Shown here: piece after piece, positions 34,674-43,580 of the stretch | Position numbering within the stretch: position 1 is the stretch's first letter | Layout of the letters: the number at the start of each line of letters is the position of its first letter | Source: an uncultured Roseburia sp. | GTDB taxonomy: Bacteria > Bacillota > Clostridia > Lachnospirales > Lachnospiraceae | NCBI GenBank assembly: GCA_947644305.1 | Contig: CANRYS010000004.1 | Coordinates: 1 to 64,000, forward strand | Reading direction: 5' to 3' | Length of the DNA stretch: 64,000 nt | The notes under the pieces: generated by a model | The model's database searches: none | Told to the model about the DNA's origin: nothing | Seen by the model: the letters and a program-made list of their open reading frames with translations, nothing else | Program-made: the position numbers and the translations under genes

Positions 34674-34838
34674 ATGAAAAGCAAATGCTCCAATCTCTAT
34701 GTTCTGTCCACACTTGCCTGCCAGGCGTCGGAATGTCTGAGTGAAGAAGAACTAAGGAGGCTTTCAGCCGATCTCATAGCATTTGGATATATGATCGAAT
34801 CCCTGCTTGCCCATCAGACTGAATGTGAGGAAAAGTGA
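34674..34838 (+). CDS. Small DUF6774-like protein, on the opposite strand
   Basis: 54 residues, ATG at 34674 with GGTGGTG before it. STLACQASECLSEEELRRLS and ADLIAFGYMIESLLA resemble DUF6774, a short Cys-containing helical family common in Clostridia. It is the only plus-strand gene seen in the long leftward block 33-45 kb, which suggests separate expression. Function unknown. Confidence 0.65.
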   Translation: MKSKCSNLYVLSTLACQASECLSEEELRRLSADLIAFGYMIESLLAHQTECEEK

Positions 34839-34855
34839 TATCTCTGTTTTGAGGT

Positions 34856-35497
34856 TTATAAATACGATTCCTTCAATTCCACTATAAAATCAATTATAGC
34901 GTTGTATCTATCCTGCAGTTTTATGACTGTGTTCAGACTCTCGACCGCCTCCCCCCTTCCCGGCTCGCGTTCCGAGAGTTCGCGGAGATCATGTTCCTGC
35001 TTTTCCAATCTTGTGATTCTTTCCTGATACATGGTTTTCTTCTCAATTAAATACTCTTCAATATCTTCATTCATTTTGGGCTTCGTTTTCCTATTTTTTT
35101 CAACTGCTGCCTGGTTGTTTGGTTTATATGGTTCTGGTAAGGGGCGCCACGCGGTCACAAGATAAGTTTGCTCTGAGTATGGGTCATACCATACTCCGTC
35201 GCCGGTATACCATAGCGTGGTAGGTTTTGCCGCTCCATATAACATAACAATATATTCCTGTATTAATCCTTCTCTTATCAGTGTCCGTATTGTGTCATAC
35301 GGTGATACTTCCGGTTCTTCTGGTAGATGGTCACTGCAGGAGATCCATTTTGATTCCTCCAGCTTTGCAGAGAGAAATTCGATGGTGTTGGCGGCATCCT
35401 CTAAGATCTTTCTGCTTCCAAAGGGTGCCCCAGCGCAATTTCCTATGTATGTTGCATATTTTCTTAATTTCTTTACCTGTTCGTCGATCGTGCTCAT
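34856..35497 (-). CDS. DUF551-containing phage protein
   Basis: 213 residues. A helical N-terminus, a DUF551 segment in the middle (ESKWISCSDHLPEEP ... TAWRPLPEPY) and a charged coiled-coil C-terminus. DUF551 is common in phage accessory regions; its role is unknown. Confidence 0.8.
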   Translation of the reverse strand: MSTIDEQVKKLRKYATYIGNCAGAPFGSRKILEDAANTIEFLSAKLEESKWISCSDHLPEEPEVSPYDTIRTLIREGLIQEYIVMLYGAAKPTTLWYTGDGVWYDPYSEQTYLVTAWRPLPEPYKPNNQAAVEKNRKTKPKMNEDIEEYLIEKKTMYQERITRLEKQEHDLRELSEREPGRGEAVESLNTVIKLQDRYNAIIDFIVELKESYL

Positions 35498-35498
35498 T

Positions 35499-35678
35499 TT
35501 AAATCCTCCCCGATTTTACTTTATATTCCGAATCAAGCTCATAATCTCTACACCACATATCTTGCGTTGACGTTCCTTTTCCTAGAAATTCGCAATCACA
35601 GTAATAAGAATCACTAAAACTGTTTCTGTTGTGTTGACAAGTATAACAGCATTCTTCTGTTGTCAAATCTTTCCTCAT
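35499..35678 (-). CDS. Small Cys-rich protein, unknown
   Basis: 59 residues, ATG at 35678 with GGAAGGAGTGAGGAA before it; the stop abuts the DUF551 gene start. It has seven Cys including ECCYTCQHN and YYCDCEF, so a small metal-binding fold is likely. No family recognised. Confidence 0.65.
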   Translation of the reverse strand: MRKDLTTEECCYTCQHNRNSFSDSYYCDCEFLGKGTSTQDMWCRDYELDSEYKVKSGRI

Positions 35679-35710
35679 TTCCTCACTCCTTCCTCTGCAA
35701 GCAACCGCAC

Positions 35711-36220
35711 CTATTCAGACCAGTCAATAGTCTGCCCGCAATTTTTACAATGTTCATGTGACTTTTGAGCGTCGTTCCATGGTAAATAATAGAAGCAAGA
35801 AAAGATATCTTCTCCGCAACAAGGACATTTAATATAAACATAATCTCCAGTTTGGATTTTTGTCTTATATTTTGATTTAATAAGAGGTTTCTTTGCCATC
35901 TGCCTTTCCCTTGCCTCCCGGCATTCCTCGACTGTGCCGATCGCCTCGTATTCTCTTAGTTGTTCAATCTGGTTTTTTAATTCGCATTCTTCTGTCCCAT
36001 ATTCCCCACAAAAATCATATGTTTCATCTTCATATCGTTTTGAGAGATAATTCAGTCTTTGAAAATCATCTATTGTACCGATTTCCCGGTATTGCTTGAG
36101 TTCCTGGAGAGCATTGATGGTTGTATTGTATAAATCAACAGCTTTCTGATCCTCTCCAAATTCATCTTTATGAATCTGCATTGCTTTTTTGTAATAGTTG
36201 ATTGCTTCTTTTTCTGTCAT
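35711..36220 (-). CDS. Phage protein with C-terminal zinc ribbon
   Basis: 169 residues. The first 110 are helical, with a repeated motif (YREIGTIDDFQRL, YEAIGTVEECREA). The end has CPCCGEDIF and HCKNCGQTID, four paired Cys fitting a zinc ribbon. Role unknown; the ATG overlaps the YopX-like gene end by four bases. Confidence 0.75.
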   Translation of the reverse strand: MTEKEAINYYKKAMQIHKDEFGEDQKAVDLYNTTINALQELKQYREIGTIDDFQRLNYLSKRYEDETYDFCGEYGTEECELKNQIEQLREYEAIGTVEECREARERQMAKKPLIKSKYKTKIQTGDYVYIKCPCCGEDIFSCFYYLPWNDAQKSHEHCKNCGQTIDWSE

Positions 36221-36723
36221 TCTGCGTCCTCCTTATGTGTTATGGGGCTTTCCGGCTGCTGCCCTTCTTTTAAAAATTCGGGGTTATCAAAAATGTTACT
36301 GATAGTTCTGATCAGCCGATTTGTTACCCAAAAACCAATATCACATCTGTAACCGCAACTTTTTATCCAATCAACATAAAACCCGTAGTGTTTAAGTTTA
36401 TAGAGTCCAAATCTTATAACGCCGATATAGCCAGAGGTGGGCTCTAGGACAATATCTCCTTCGCAAAACTTCCTGCCGTCTTTGCTATTGGTCAGTCCGG
36501 TGTACCGGCAGACGGTTTCTGGGTCTACCTCAAATATTCCATTTTCTTCTGAAAAATCTTCAAGGCAATCATAGTCTGCCTTTTCTGGGCACAATATATA
36601 TGGAATATCTTGCCCGCCACGAAGGAAAACTCCGGTAATCAAACTTCCTTCTACCCACCATTCTTCTTTGGGTAATTTCATCCAGTTTGCGCGCTTTGCC
36701 TTGAATAATATTTCTCTACTCAT
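36217..36723 (-). CDS. YopX-family phage protein
   Basis: 168 residues with the YopX layout: MSREILFKAKRANW at the start, CRYTGLTNSKDGRKFCEGDI in the middle and YKLKHYGFYVDW later. YopX proteins form oligomers and are common in Firmicutes phages; function is not settled. Confidence 0.9.
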   Translation of the reverse strand: MSREILFKAKRANWMKLPKEEWWVEGSLITGVFLRGGQDIPYILCPEKADYDCLEDFSEENGIFEVDPETVCRYTGLTNSKDGRKFCEGDIVLEPTSGYIGVIRFGLYKLKHYGFYVDWIKSCGYRCDIGFWVTNRLIRTISNIFDNPEFLKEGQQPESPITHKEDAE

Positions 36724-37492
36724 TTCCTGCCTCCTTCATAAGATCATCAATAGTCATTTGCTTATCTTCCTGTCTAAATCTCCTATTAAGTTCATGTAGC
36801 GTTGTTCCATCTGACCGAAAAGTTTTCGGACTGTCTTTGTCAAGTCTTAGCATGATTTCCCATTTATCAGAGTGGTTTTTTCTCAAATCCCTTAACTGAT
36901 TAAGCGTCTGGTAATGGCAAAACCAACAACCGTCTCTTGAAAAATTCTCGTAGACTGGACTTAACAAGTCATTTTTCCTGCACCAATCATAACAATCTCT
37001 TTCAGTTAATCCCGCTTTGACAAGTGGGTACATATTTAGGTCTGTACAATTCCTGATTTTCTCCTGTCTTTCAGCTTTCTTTTCATCAATCGCATATCCG
37101 ATATACCAGAAACTTTCCCCTAACTTCGTTTTATATTTCTCGATAGCAGACATTTTCAAGTCGCTGTTGCACCATGAACCACGCACAATAGGAAAACCGT
37201 ATATCTTTCCTCTGTTCTCTTTCCTTGCTCTTTCTCCTCGAACTTGATAAAACCTATCCACATAGGTCAAATCCGCCCTTAAATGCTTTATCTCAAATCC
37301 GTATCTTTGCTTTATAATTTCATCTGCTTTCTGCCTAAATTCCTCAACCTCTGGATAATAAGCAGAAATTGTATTGTTAAACATAACATCTACTGTCACA
37401 ATTTCATCAAGCGGAAGTTTCAAGTCATTTAAAACAACATCAATCGTTTTAAGGCTGTCCTTTCCGTAACTGCAACTTGCAATAAATTTCAT
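36716..37492 (-). CDS. PP-loop (PAPS reductase / nucleotide alpha-hydrolase) family protein
   Basis: 258 residues. The PP-loop SYGKDS is at 8-13 and a Cys pair near the end (GCWFCHYQT) may bind metal. The family adenylates substrates or moves sulfur; phage members of this type are of uncertain role. There are no Dnd genes nearby, so a phosphorothioation role is not supported. The gap 37493-37628 shows no convincing gene. Confidence 0.85.
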   Translation of the reverse strand: MKFIASCSYGKDSLKTIDVVLNDLKLPLDEIVTVDVMFNNTISAYYPEVEEFRQKADEIIKQRYGFEIKHLRADLTYVDRFYQVRGERARKENRGKIYGFPIVRGSWCNSDLKMSAIEKYKTKLGESFWYIGYAIDEKKAERQEKIRNCTDLNMYPLVKAGLTERDCYDWCRKNDLLSPVYENFSRDGCWFCHYQTLNQLRDLRKNHSDKWEIMLRLDKDSPKTFRSDGTTLHELNRRFRQEDKQMTIDDLMKEAGNE

Positions 37493-37628
37493 AACACCAC
37501 GCTACAAATACCGTATCGTGGATAAGAGGTATCAGGCTACCCATGAGTTTTTCATACTCGCAACTATTCAACCTCTTTTTCGCCATGGCTTACACACCCG
37601 CCAATTCAACCCGGTTTACCGGGATTCG

Positions 37629-37853
37629 TTATTCCTTTCTGCCTTTCATCTCAGTTTCCATCTTTGTATCTGTGATCAGTGCCAGTGTAGCAAGTGCAAG
37701 CCGGACCGAAAACTCACAGTGGTATCCATCCCCGATCTCTTTTACTTCCTCCACGAGCTGTTCTGCATTTTCATCATCAATCTTTCTGCCATGATACTTT
37801 CTATAGAGGAACCAGCACTTTGTAAAAATTTCATAAACGATCTTCAGCTCCAT
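37629..37853 (-). CDS. Small phage protein, unknown
   Basis: 74 residues from the ATG at 37853, which has AAAGGAGGCAGGG before it. MELKIVYEIFTKCWFLYRKY and LVEEVKEIGDGYHCEFSVRL are seen; the family is not recognised. A longer frame to 38135 runs through an intergenic repeat and is rejected. Confidence 0.65.
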   Translation of the reverse strand: MELKIVYEIFTKCWFLYRKYHGRKIDDENAEQLVEEVKEIGDGYHCEFSVRLALATLALITDTKMETEMKGRKE

Positions 37854-37865
37854 CCCTGCCTCCTT

Positions 37866-38153
37866 TTCATTTTTGCCCCAGATTTTATTTTTTGCCCCAT
37901 CAGAAACGGCGTATTTCCGGCACTTAGGGAAAAAAGGGCATTTTTTCACCAGAAATAATTTCTTTTTATGGAAGATATGATTTTCTTTTATAAAAGAATT
38001 TTCATATTTTTGCCCTTTTTGCCCTTTCTGCCCTCTTTCATCAAAAAATAAGAAAAAAAGAGTATACGAACCAGGAGGTAAGCCTTTTACCTCTTTTTTT
38101 GGGGCATTTTTGATTTCATTTTTGCCCCAGATCATTTTATTTTTGCCCCATCA
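37866..38153. repeat. Iteron-like repeats beside the primase gene, possible replication origin
   Basis: TTTTTGCCCCA occurs four times, in two pairs (37870-37880, 37889-37899; 38119-38129, 38140-38150), with an inverted TGGGGCA at 38100-38106 and GCCCTTT repeats at about 38009-38037. A hairpin GAGGTAA/TTACCTC with seven T after it (38075-38100) fits a plus-strand terminator or origin structure. The 309-base gap 37854-38162 holds no gene. Confidence 0.6.
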
Positions 38154-38162
38154 GGCAGATTC

Positions 38163-39926
38163 TTAATTATTGAATGGAATCTTCTCCTGAATTCCTGTCG
38201 GTTCAAAATCTCCGGATATAAATTCAGCATCCATCACATAATACTCGCCGCCTGTCTTTGCTATGGTATAGCCTTTTCCTGCGATATTCTTAAAAAAAAT
38301 ACCTTTCTTGTACTGGATCCTCTCATTTTCCTCACAGTACTTCCTGTATTCATTGTAGAACGAAGAACGCCGGATCCTCTTCCCGTGTGCCCTGACAACA
38401 CAGTCGTCCAGGAAGGATAGTGCGCTGTCTGCCTCACGGTTTAACTCTTTCGTGAGTCTCAGGCTGTTCTCCGTTGCCATGATTTCGTGGTCAGCGGCCT
38501 GGTACAGTTCGGATACTGCATTTACTGCCATATAGATTGTAGCCTCCGCTTCCCCGCACAGTTTTTTCTGCAGACTGGTATCTTTTTTTGCTGGTACTTT
38601 GTTCATTTCAAAAATAAGAAGTCTCCGGTACCATGCGTTTGACTTCTCGTCCATATTCACCGGGATCTCATTGGCACTGAATAAGAGTTTTGCATAGCTT
38701 ACAAAGGTTGTCGGATCTTTCCCTTTGCGCTCATACATCAGTGTATCCTCACCGGTTGCTTTCTTGATGATATCCACGCTGCTCATTGCCTCAGAGGATA
38801 TATCCGCGCACGAATTCAGGAGTTTTCCATAAAGATTCGTGGCATAAAAACGCCGGTTCAGATCCTGCAGCGATATGCTGCATGCGTTCTCGCCCCCGAT
38901 GATGTACTCTAAAAGGCCTATGATTCTTGACTTGCCCGTCCCGCCATTTCCTTTCAGGATCATGAATTTCTGCTGGCTCGTATCACGGGTCATACAGTAT
39001 CCAAAATACTGTAACAGCATTCTGATATCTGCCGGTCCCGCACCTGCTTCGTCAAGGAATTTTTTAGTGAAGCGCCAATCCTTTTCTGGCACGATATCTT
39101 CCCGGAAGTCATGGGGGATCTGGTTGATGCTGTAATATTCCCTGTCATGGGGCTTCAGCTGTTTTGTGGCGATATCGTACATCCCGTTTTTAAAATTGAT
39201 CACCGTAACCGGATACTGGTTTATTTCCTCATAGGAACGCTGGATCTCTTCCTGCATGACCAGAAGACTATAAATGTGATTCAGTGTGTTTGCCTTGATA
39301 AACTTCTTATAGATCAGCTTCTGCATGAGATTTTTGATCCGGGTTCCCTCCGGATCCATACGGTATACCCCGCCTTCATAAAGATGCAGCTGGCCATTCA
39401 TGACAAACATATCATAGTTAGCGATCAGGTAACGCACGACCTCGATATCGATCACGCCGGTAACTGCCCCTGTTTTTGAAACCGAATGGAACTGACCGAT
39501 ATCCGTCTCGTCTGCCCCCGGCCCGAACATCCTTTTTTCGTATTGATCAAGGATCCTCTCCACTTCCGGCTGGTTTGACAGCTCAGCCAGGTACTCTTTT
39601 TTGTGGAAGATCCGCCACCCGTCCCGCCGGAACCCGAGATGCAGCCGACTGGCCAGATCATAAATATCTTCATTCATTTTCCGGATGCGGAAGCAGGGTA
39701 CGAGTAAATAGGAGCTGACCGGCTTTACCAGATGGTTTTTTTCAATATATGCCTGGTACTCTTCCAGACTAAAGAATGCAGTATTCGTCAGATCCCTGGA
39801 TATGTACACAGCCGCCCGCCCGGATGAAATGATGTTGTCACAAATCCCCCTGTTTTCACACAGATAGATAGCAGATGGACGATTTGGCTCATTGCTGATA
39901 AAATTATCAAATGTAAGTTTATTCAA
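38163..39926 (-). CDS. Phage D5/P4-type primase-helicase
   Basis: 587 residues. D5-N-like region in the middle and an SF3 helicase domain with Walker A KGNGGTGKSR near residue 333, then SFVSYAKLLFSANEIPVNMD. It should unwind and prime phage DNA. The directly downstream repeats may be its origin. Confidence 0.92.
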   Translation of the reverse strand: MNKLTFDNFISNEPNRPSAIYLCENRGICDNIISSGRAAVYISRDLTNTAFFSLEEYQAYIEKNHLVKPVSSYLLVPCFRIRKMNEDIYDLASRLHLGFRRDGWRIFHKKEYLAELSNQPEVERILDQYEKRMFGPGADETDIGQFHSVSKTGAVTGVIDIEVVRYLIANYDMFVMNGQLHLYEGGVYRMDPEGTRIKNLMQKLIYKKFIKANTLNHIYSLLVMQEEIQRSYEEINQYPVTVINFKNGMYDIATKQLKPHDREYYSINQIPHDFREDIVPEKDWRFTKKFLDEAGAGPADIRMLLQYFGYCMTRDTSQQKFMILKGNGGTGKSRIIGLLEYIIGGENACSISLQDLNRRFYATNLYGKLLNSCADISSEAMSSVDIIKKATGEDTLMYERKGKDPTTFVSYAKLLFSANEIPVNMDEKSNAWYRRLLIFEMNKVPAKKDTSLQKKLCGEAEATIYMAVNAVSELYQAADHEIMATENSLRLTKELNREADSALSFLDDCVVRAHGKRIRRSSFYNEYRKYCEENERIQYKKGIFFKNIAGKGYTIAKTGGEYYVMDAEFISGDFEPTGIQEKIPFNN

Positions 39927-39946
39927 AATACGTCCACCTTTCTGTT

Positions 39947-40447
39947 TTAATTAAACGGCAGACCGTCTTCAACGCCGCTTGGAATGTACATGTAGTCATC
40001 CTCCGTCACCGGCGAAAAGCCGTCCCGGTCCATTTTGGGAATATCCGGCTGTCTCACCGGCGTAACCGTCCCGAGAAACTCCCTGACTGCTGGATAGGTT
40101 TTGTTATTATATGTCCTGTCCGCTACAACAATGCGGAGATACCGCCCCTTCATTAGTTTTCCAAAATACTCCGGATGTTCATCCGGGATCTCGAGTCCGT
40201 CCGGGAGCCCTGCTGCTTTTGCCGCTGCGCAGATCTTCCAGAACACATTCTCGGTGAAGGTAAAGTTATCATACTTCACAAATTCTCCCTGGCATTCCTG
40301 ATCAACATCTGTCCGTATCTCGTAATCCAGCTGGATACACTGGTTTTGGTTTGTTGATGTTCTCACTTCGTAACCGCTGACCCTGACCTCGTACTCACCG
40401 GGAAGCACCCGCCCTCCGGAACCTGCATTCTCATAATCGATCTTCAT
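39947..40447 (-). CDS. DUF669 protein (replication-associated)
   Basis: 166 residues from the ATG at 40447 after GAGAGGATGTGTATAGA. RVLPGEYEVRVSGYEVRTS, FTFTENVFWKICAAAKAAGL and KGRYLRIVVADRTYNNKTYP are typical of DUF669, usually found with phage helicases and recombination genes and possibly single-strand binding. Confidence 0.88.
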   Translation of the reverse strand: MKIDYENAGSGGRVLPGEYEVRVSGYEVRTSTNQNQCIQLDYEIRTDVDQECQGEFVKYDNFTFTENVFWKICAAAKAAGLPDGLEIPDEHPEYFGKLMKGRYLRIVVADRTYNNKTYPAVREFLGTVTPVRQPDIPKMDRDGFSPVTEDDYMYIPSGVEDGLPFN

Positions 40448-40448
40448 T

Positions 40449-41858
40449 CTATACACATCCTCTCATTTTTAACTGATACCCGGAAACATGATCCTCGATC
40501 CTGCCTCCCAGTTTTTTGTAAACCTGCTTCCTGATTTTGAACTGACTGACACACAGGCCGACCTGCTCGTCCACAAAATCATATACCATCGGCTGCTTTT
40601 TGCCTTCAAAGGGCCGCATGATCCTTCCTACTGACTGCTGGACAACGACAGGATCCCGGTACGGCGTCGCCAGAAACTCAACTTCCATTCTTGGTATATC
40701 AAGCCCCTCTTTGGCCAGCGCGTAAGAGGCAAAGAGTATCCTGGAGCTGCCGCTGCGGACTCTGTCGATAGCTTCCTCCCTCTCTTTCCTGGAGGATTTC
40801 CCGTGTATGTATTCGCAAGCTACAGACTGGCGCAATCTTTCATAAAGACAGGAGAGCTGCGACAGCCGGCTGCTGAGTACCAGACAGTACTGGTCTTTAT
40901 GTTTGAACAGTTCTTTATAGATGATCTGGTTCCTCGCTTCATCCCCAGCCATATCATTAAGCACCGCCGCAAACTCCAGCGTCCTGTCACCCCTGTACTG
41001 GTATCCTGTCGGGACACTGATGATCCTCGGCGGGACCACGTTTCCCCGGTCATTGAGCTGTGCTTGTGAGACCTCATACAGTTTCCTGCCCATGAGATGG
41101 TACATCCCGCAGATCAATCCGTCGCTCCGGTGTTCACTGGCTGTGATCCCGATCCTGTATAACGCCGGGATCCGCCCGATTACATCCTGGAACATAGATA
41201 ACCTGCCCGCACTCATAAACGCCCGGTGGCATTCATCCACCACGACGGTGCCAAACCTTTTCGACAGGCTGTCCAGGTCTTTATTCCTAAGGCTCTGTAC
41301 AGTGGAAAATGTAATATGCGTCCCCACGCTGTACTCTCCCCCGCCGATCACGCCGGTCTGGTTTCCGGAAAGACCGAGTTTTTCCTCCGCCCGGCCAAGC
41401 GACTGGTTTAACAGGTCTTTTGTATGGGTGATCCACAGCGCCGGCTGTCCAAGTTCGGCGATGACCTGCAGCGCTGTTTCTGTTTTTCCGGCACCACAGG
41501 GCATCACGATGATCCCCTGCTTTCCCCGCCTGACTGCCTGGACCGCAGGCTCCTGATAGTCCCGGAGCCGGATCCGGGAGCAGAACTCCGCCGGATGGCA
41601 TTTGTTCATCTGATTGTCATACAATCCAAGATTGGGATATCTGTCATAAAGTGTCTTTAAAAGCCCGCGGGGAAGAATGAGCTTTCCCTGATACCACGTA
41701 TAGAATACAATGTTCCGCTCAATCCCCCATGCCTTTTTGCCCATCCGGATCAGTTTTGCGTACTGGGGATTTGCCATGATCAGGTTTTTCTCACACCAAT
41801 GGACCAGGGAAGGCTCCGGATCTTCAACGGTTATCATGCTGTCAAGTGTTATTTTCAT
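40449..41858 (-). CDS. DEAD/DEAH-box (SSL2/XPB-like) helicase
   Basis: 469 residues. Walker A IVMPCGAGKTE, motif II VVVDECHR, motif III-like ITASEHRSDG and motif VI QQSVGRIMRP. A phage superfamily 2 helicase for replication or repair. It overlaps the RusA gene by 17 bases. Confidence 0.93.
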   Translation of the reverse strand: MKITLDSMITVEDPEPSLVHWCEKNLIMANPQYAKLIRMGKKAWGIERNIVFYTWYQGKLILPRGLLKTLYDRYPNLGLYDNQMNKCHPAEFCSRIRLRDYQEPAVQAVRRGKQGIIVMPCGAGKTETALQVIAELGQPALWITHTKDLLNQSLGRAEEKLGLSGNQTGVIGGGEYSVGTHITFSTVQSLRNKDLDSLSKRFGTVVVDECHRAFMSAGRLSMFQDVIGRIPALYRIGITASEHRSDGLICGMYHLMGRKLYEVSQAQLNDRGNVVPPRIISVPTGYQYRGDRTLEFAAVLNDMAGDEARNQIIYKELFKHKDQYCLVLSSRLSQLSCLYERLRQSVACEYIHGKSSRKEREEAIDRVRSGSSRILFASYALAKEGLDIPRMEVEFLATPYRDPVVVQQSVGRIMRPFEGKKQPMVYDFVDEQVGLCVSQFKIRKQVYKKLGGRIEDHVSGYQLKMRGCV

Positions 41859-42261
41859 CGATCATCACCTCCTCCAGGGTTACTTCCACATATGGCTGTT
41901 CCCCATACTTTTTCCAGGCTTCCACCAGAATAATCTGGGTATCATCCTTATAAGCGATCCCGTTCAGGGCATCAAAGATGATCTTCTGGACATTGTCGAT
42001 ATCCGGCTTTTTAGTAGGAAACAGTTCCCCCGCCATCATCTTCTCCCGGTTCTTCTTTGACGTGCTTTTTGGTATATCAAAGACGACCTTAACCTGGGCC
42101 TTCAGCGGACCTTCCATATAACCGCCGCCAGACTCACGGTAGATCAGCTTGACCAGATTTTCATAATTAATTGTCTTTTCCGGGGTATAGGAGAACCCAG
42201 TCTTAAGGGTTCTTGCCCTTTGTTTTCCCGTCGGCTTTCCCGGTATCCGGATCTTTACCAT
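41842..42261 (-). CDS. RusA-family Holliday junction resolvase
   Basis: 139 residues from the ATG at 42261 (AGGAGGAGCCGC before it). The acidic active-site region KKPDIDNVQKIIFDALNGIA with DD shortly after is diagnostic. It resolves recombination junctions before packaging. Its start lies inside the end of the ATPase gene. Confidence 0.93.
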   Translation of the reverse strand: MVKIRIPGKPTGKQRARTLKTGFSYTPEKTINYENLVKLIYRESGGGYMEGPLKAQVKVVFDIPKSTSKKNREKMMAGELFPTKKPDIDNVQKIIFDALNGIAYKDDTQIILVEAWKKYGEQPYVEVTLEEVMIDENNT

Positions 42262-43069
42262 GCGGCTCCTCCTTATATTTCCTGTACTGTTTTTTAGCTT
42301 CACCGATCACATTCTGCAGGTCACGGACTTTGATCTCTGATGCCTTTTTATACCCATACTTTTTGTAAGCTGCTTCTGCAATCTGGCCGACATTTCCAGC
42401 CGCTTTTGAGATAAGAAGCCATTCCTCTTTCGAGATCGGGTAATCACTGTGATCAATATCATCAGGAATCTCCCAGTACTCACGGATCGTCTGGTCCACA
42501 AACACCAGGTCATTCCCAATCTTGTTCTCAAACATATCAAGCGGCGATTTGCAGGTCGTATACCCGTCAGACTGTGTCACAAAAAAATGTTCGTTTCCTT
42601 CCACGGAAGCCATGAGAACGATCGAGAACAGCCCTTCCACAGTCAGCTGGTTGTCCAGCATCTTCCCGACAGTTTTAGCCTTTACTTTCCCGTTTTCCCC
42701 AACTTCTGTGTGATGCAGGAAGTACACGATGACATCCGGCGGCGTTCTTTTTATGACGAAATCAATGAGGCTCCGGAAATGGATCGCCATATCTGTGAAT
42801 TTCCCATAGCCGGTATCCTTTGCCCGGTCAAACATTTCAAATGCCAGAAGATACTGGCTGTCATCGATCACATACCGTTTGTATTTTGGCTTTGACAATT
42901 CCTTCTGGATATCCTGGTAAGCCGGATTGTCTATCTTATCAAAATGCTTCCGGAATGGAAGCGGTTTTCCCGCCACGTTGAATACAAACAGATCCCCGGG
43001 TTCAAAATTTCTCATGGAGGTGGATTTTCCGCTCCCGCTTTCTCCAAGAATCAATACTGGTACACCCAT
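42203..43069 (-). CDS. Phage P-loop ATPase (Sak4-like recombination protein)
   Basis: 288 residues. Walker A GESGSGKST at 9-17, Walker B region YKRYVIDDSQYL, and a RecA-like core. Basic C-terminal tail. Sak4-type ATPases work with a single-strand binding or annealing protein in phage recombination. Confidence 0.85.
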   Translation of the reverse strand: MGVPVLILGESGSGKSTSMRNFEPGDLFVFNVAGKPLPFRKHFDKIDNPAYQDIQKELSKPKYKRYVIDDSQYLLAFEMFDRAKDTGYGKFTDMAIHFRSLIDFVIKRTPPDVIVYFLHHTEVGENGKVKAKTVGKMLDNQLTVEGLFSIVLMASVEGNEHFFVTQSDGYTTCKSPLDMFENKIGNDLVFVDQTIREYWEIPDDIDHSDYPISKEEWLLISKAAGNVGQIAEAAYKKYGYKKASEIKVRDLQNVIGEAKKQYRKYKEEPHGKDPDTGKADGKTKGKNP

Positions 43070-43079
43070 CTTTTCCTCC

Positions 43080-43580
43080 TTACCGGATCCGGAGGCTTTC
43101 GCCCCGTTCCTTTAATGCTGCAAAGTCAAGTTTCTCTCCGTTTTCCAAGGCCGCCCTCACGGCTTCCTCATTGATCTTAGTGACATGTTTCTGGAATGCT
43201 TCAGGTACACTGTCCGGGTCATCCGTAAAAATTTCCAGTGGCTGCTTTCCTCCATTTTTAGCAATGTTGAAACTGAACAGGTCTGTCTTGAACTTTGTTT
43301 TTCCTGTAAATTTCATGGCATCAAACAAATGCTTTTTCAGACGGGAAATGTTCCTTTCTATCATTTTTTTCCTGCTCTGGAGCCTGTCCTGCTCGTCCCT
43401 GATCCCGGCCACGGATAATTCCATGTTCCGGATAACTTTTGCGTAACCGTCTGCTTTTGTCTCGATCTCACCCTCGATTCCTTCAAGTGTGTCCAGGATA
43501 CACTGCTCGTCTTCTTCCTCGTCAAACAGCATGTGAAGCAGCGTTTCATAATCTCTTGTCAGTTCATATAATGTACTCAT
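43080..43580 (-). CDS. Siphovirus Gp157-like protein
   Basis: 166 residues, coiled coil at 25-95 (GEIETKADGYAKVIRNMELS), then FDAMKFTGKTKFKTDLFSFN and IAKNGGKQPLEI, the usual Gp157 signature. In streptococcal phages Gp157 is linked to resistance to other phages; here it belongs to the recombination gene block. Confidence 0.88.
   Translation of the reverse strand: MSTLYELTRDYETLLHMLFDEEEDEQCILDTLEGIEGEIETKADGYAKVIRNMELSVAGIRDEQDRLQSRKKMIERNISRLKKHLFDAMKFTGKTKFKTDLFSFNIAKNGGKQPLEIFTDDPDSVPEAFQKHVTKINEEAVRAALENGEKLDFAALKERGESLRIR

Noticed and set aside
36716..37492. DNA phosphorothioation (DndC-like) system
   Set aside because: The PP-loop gene stands alone; no dndB, dndD or dndE-like gene is near.
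37449..37586. A 45-codon frame on the minus strand
   Set aside because: Weak ribosome site and a 44-base overlap with the PP-loop gene; no family features.
37854..38135. Longer frame upstream of the 74-residue protein
   Set aside because: It runs through intergenic repeats (GQKGQKGQK from repeated GCCCTTT) and lacks a ribosome site; AAAGGAGG precedes the ATG at 37853.
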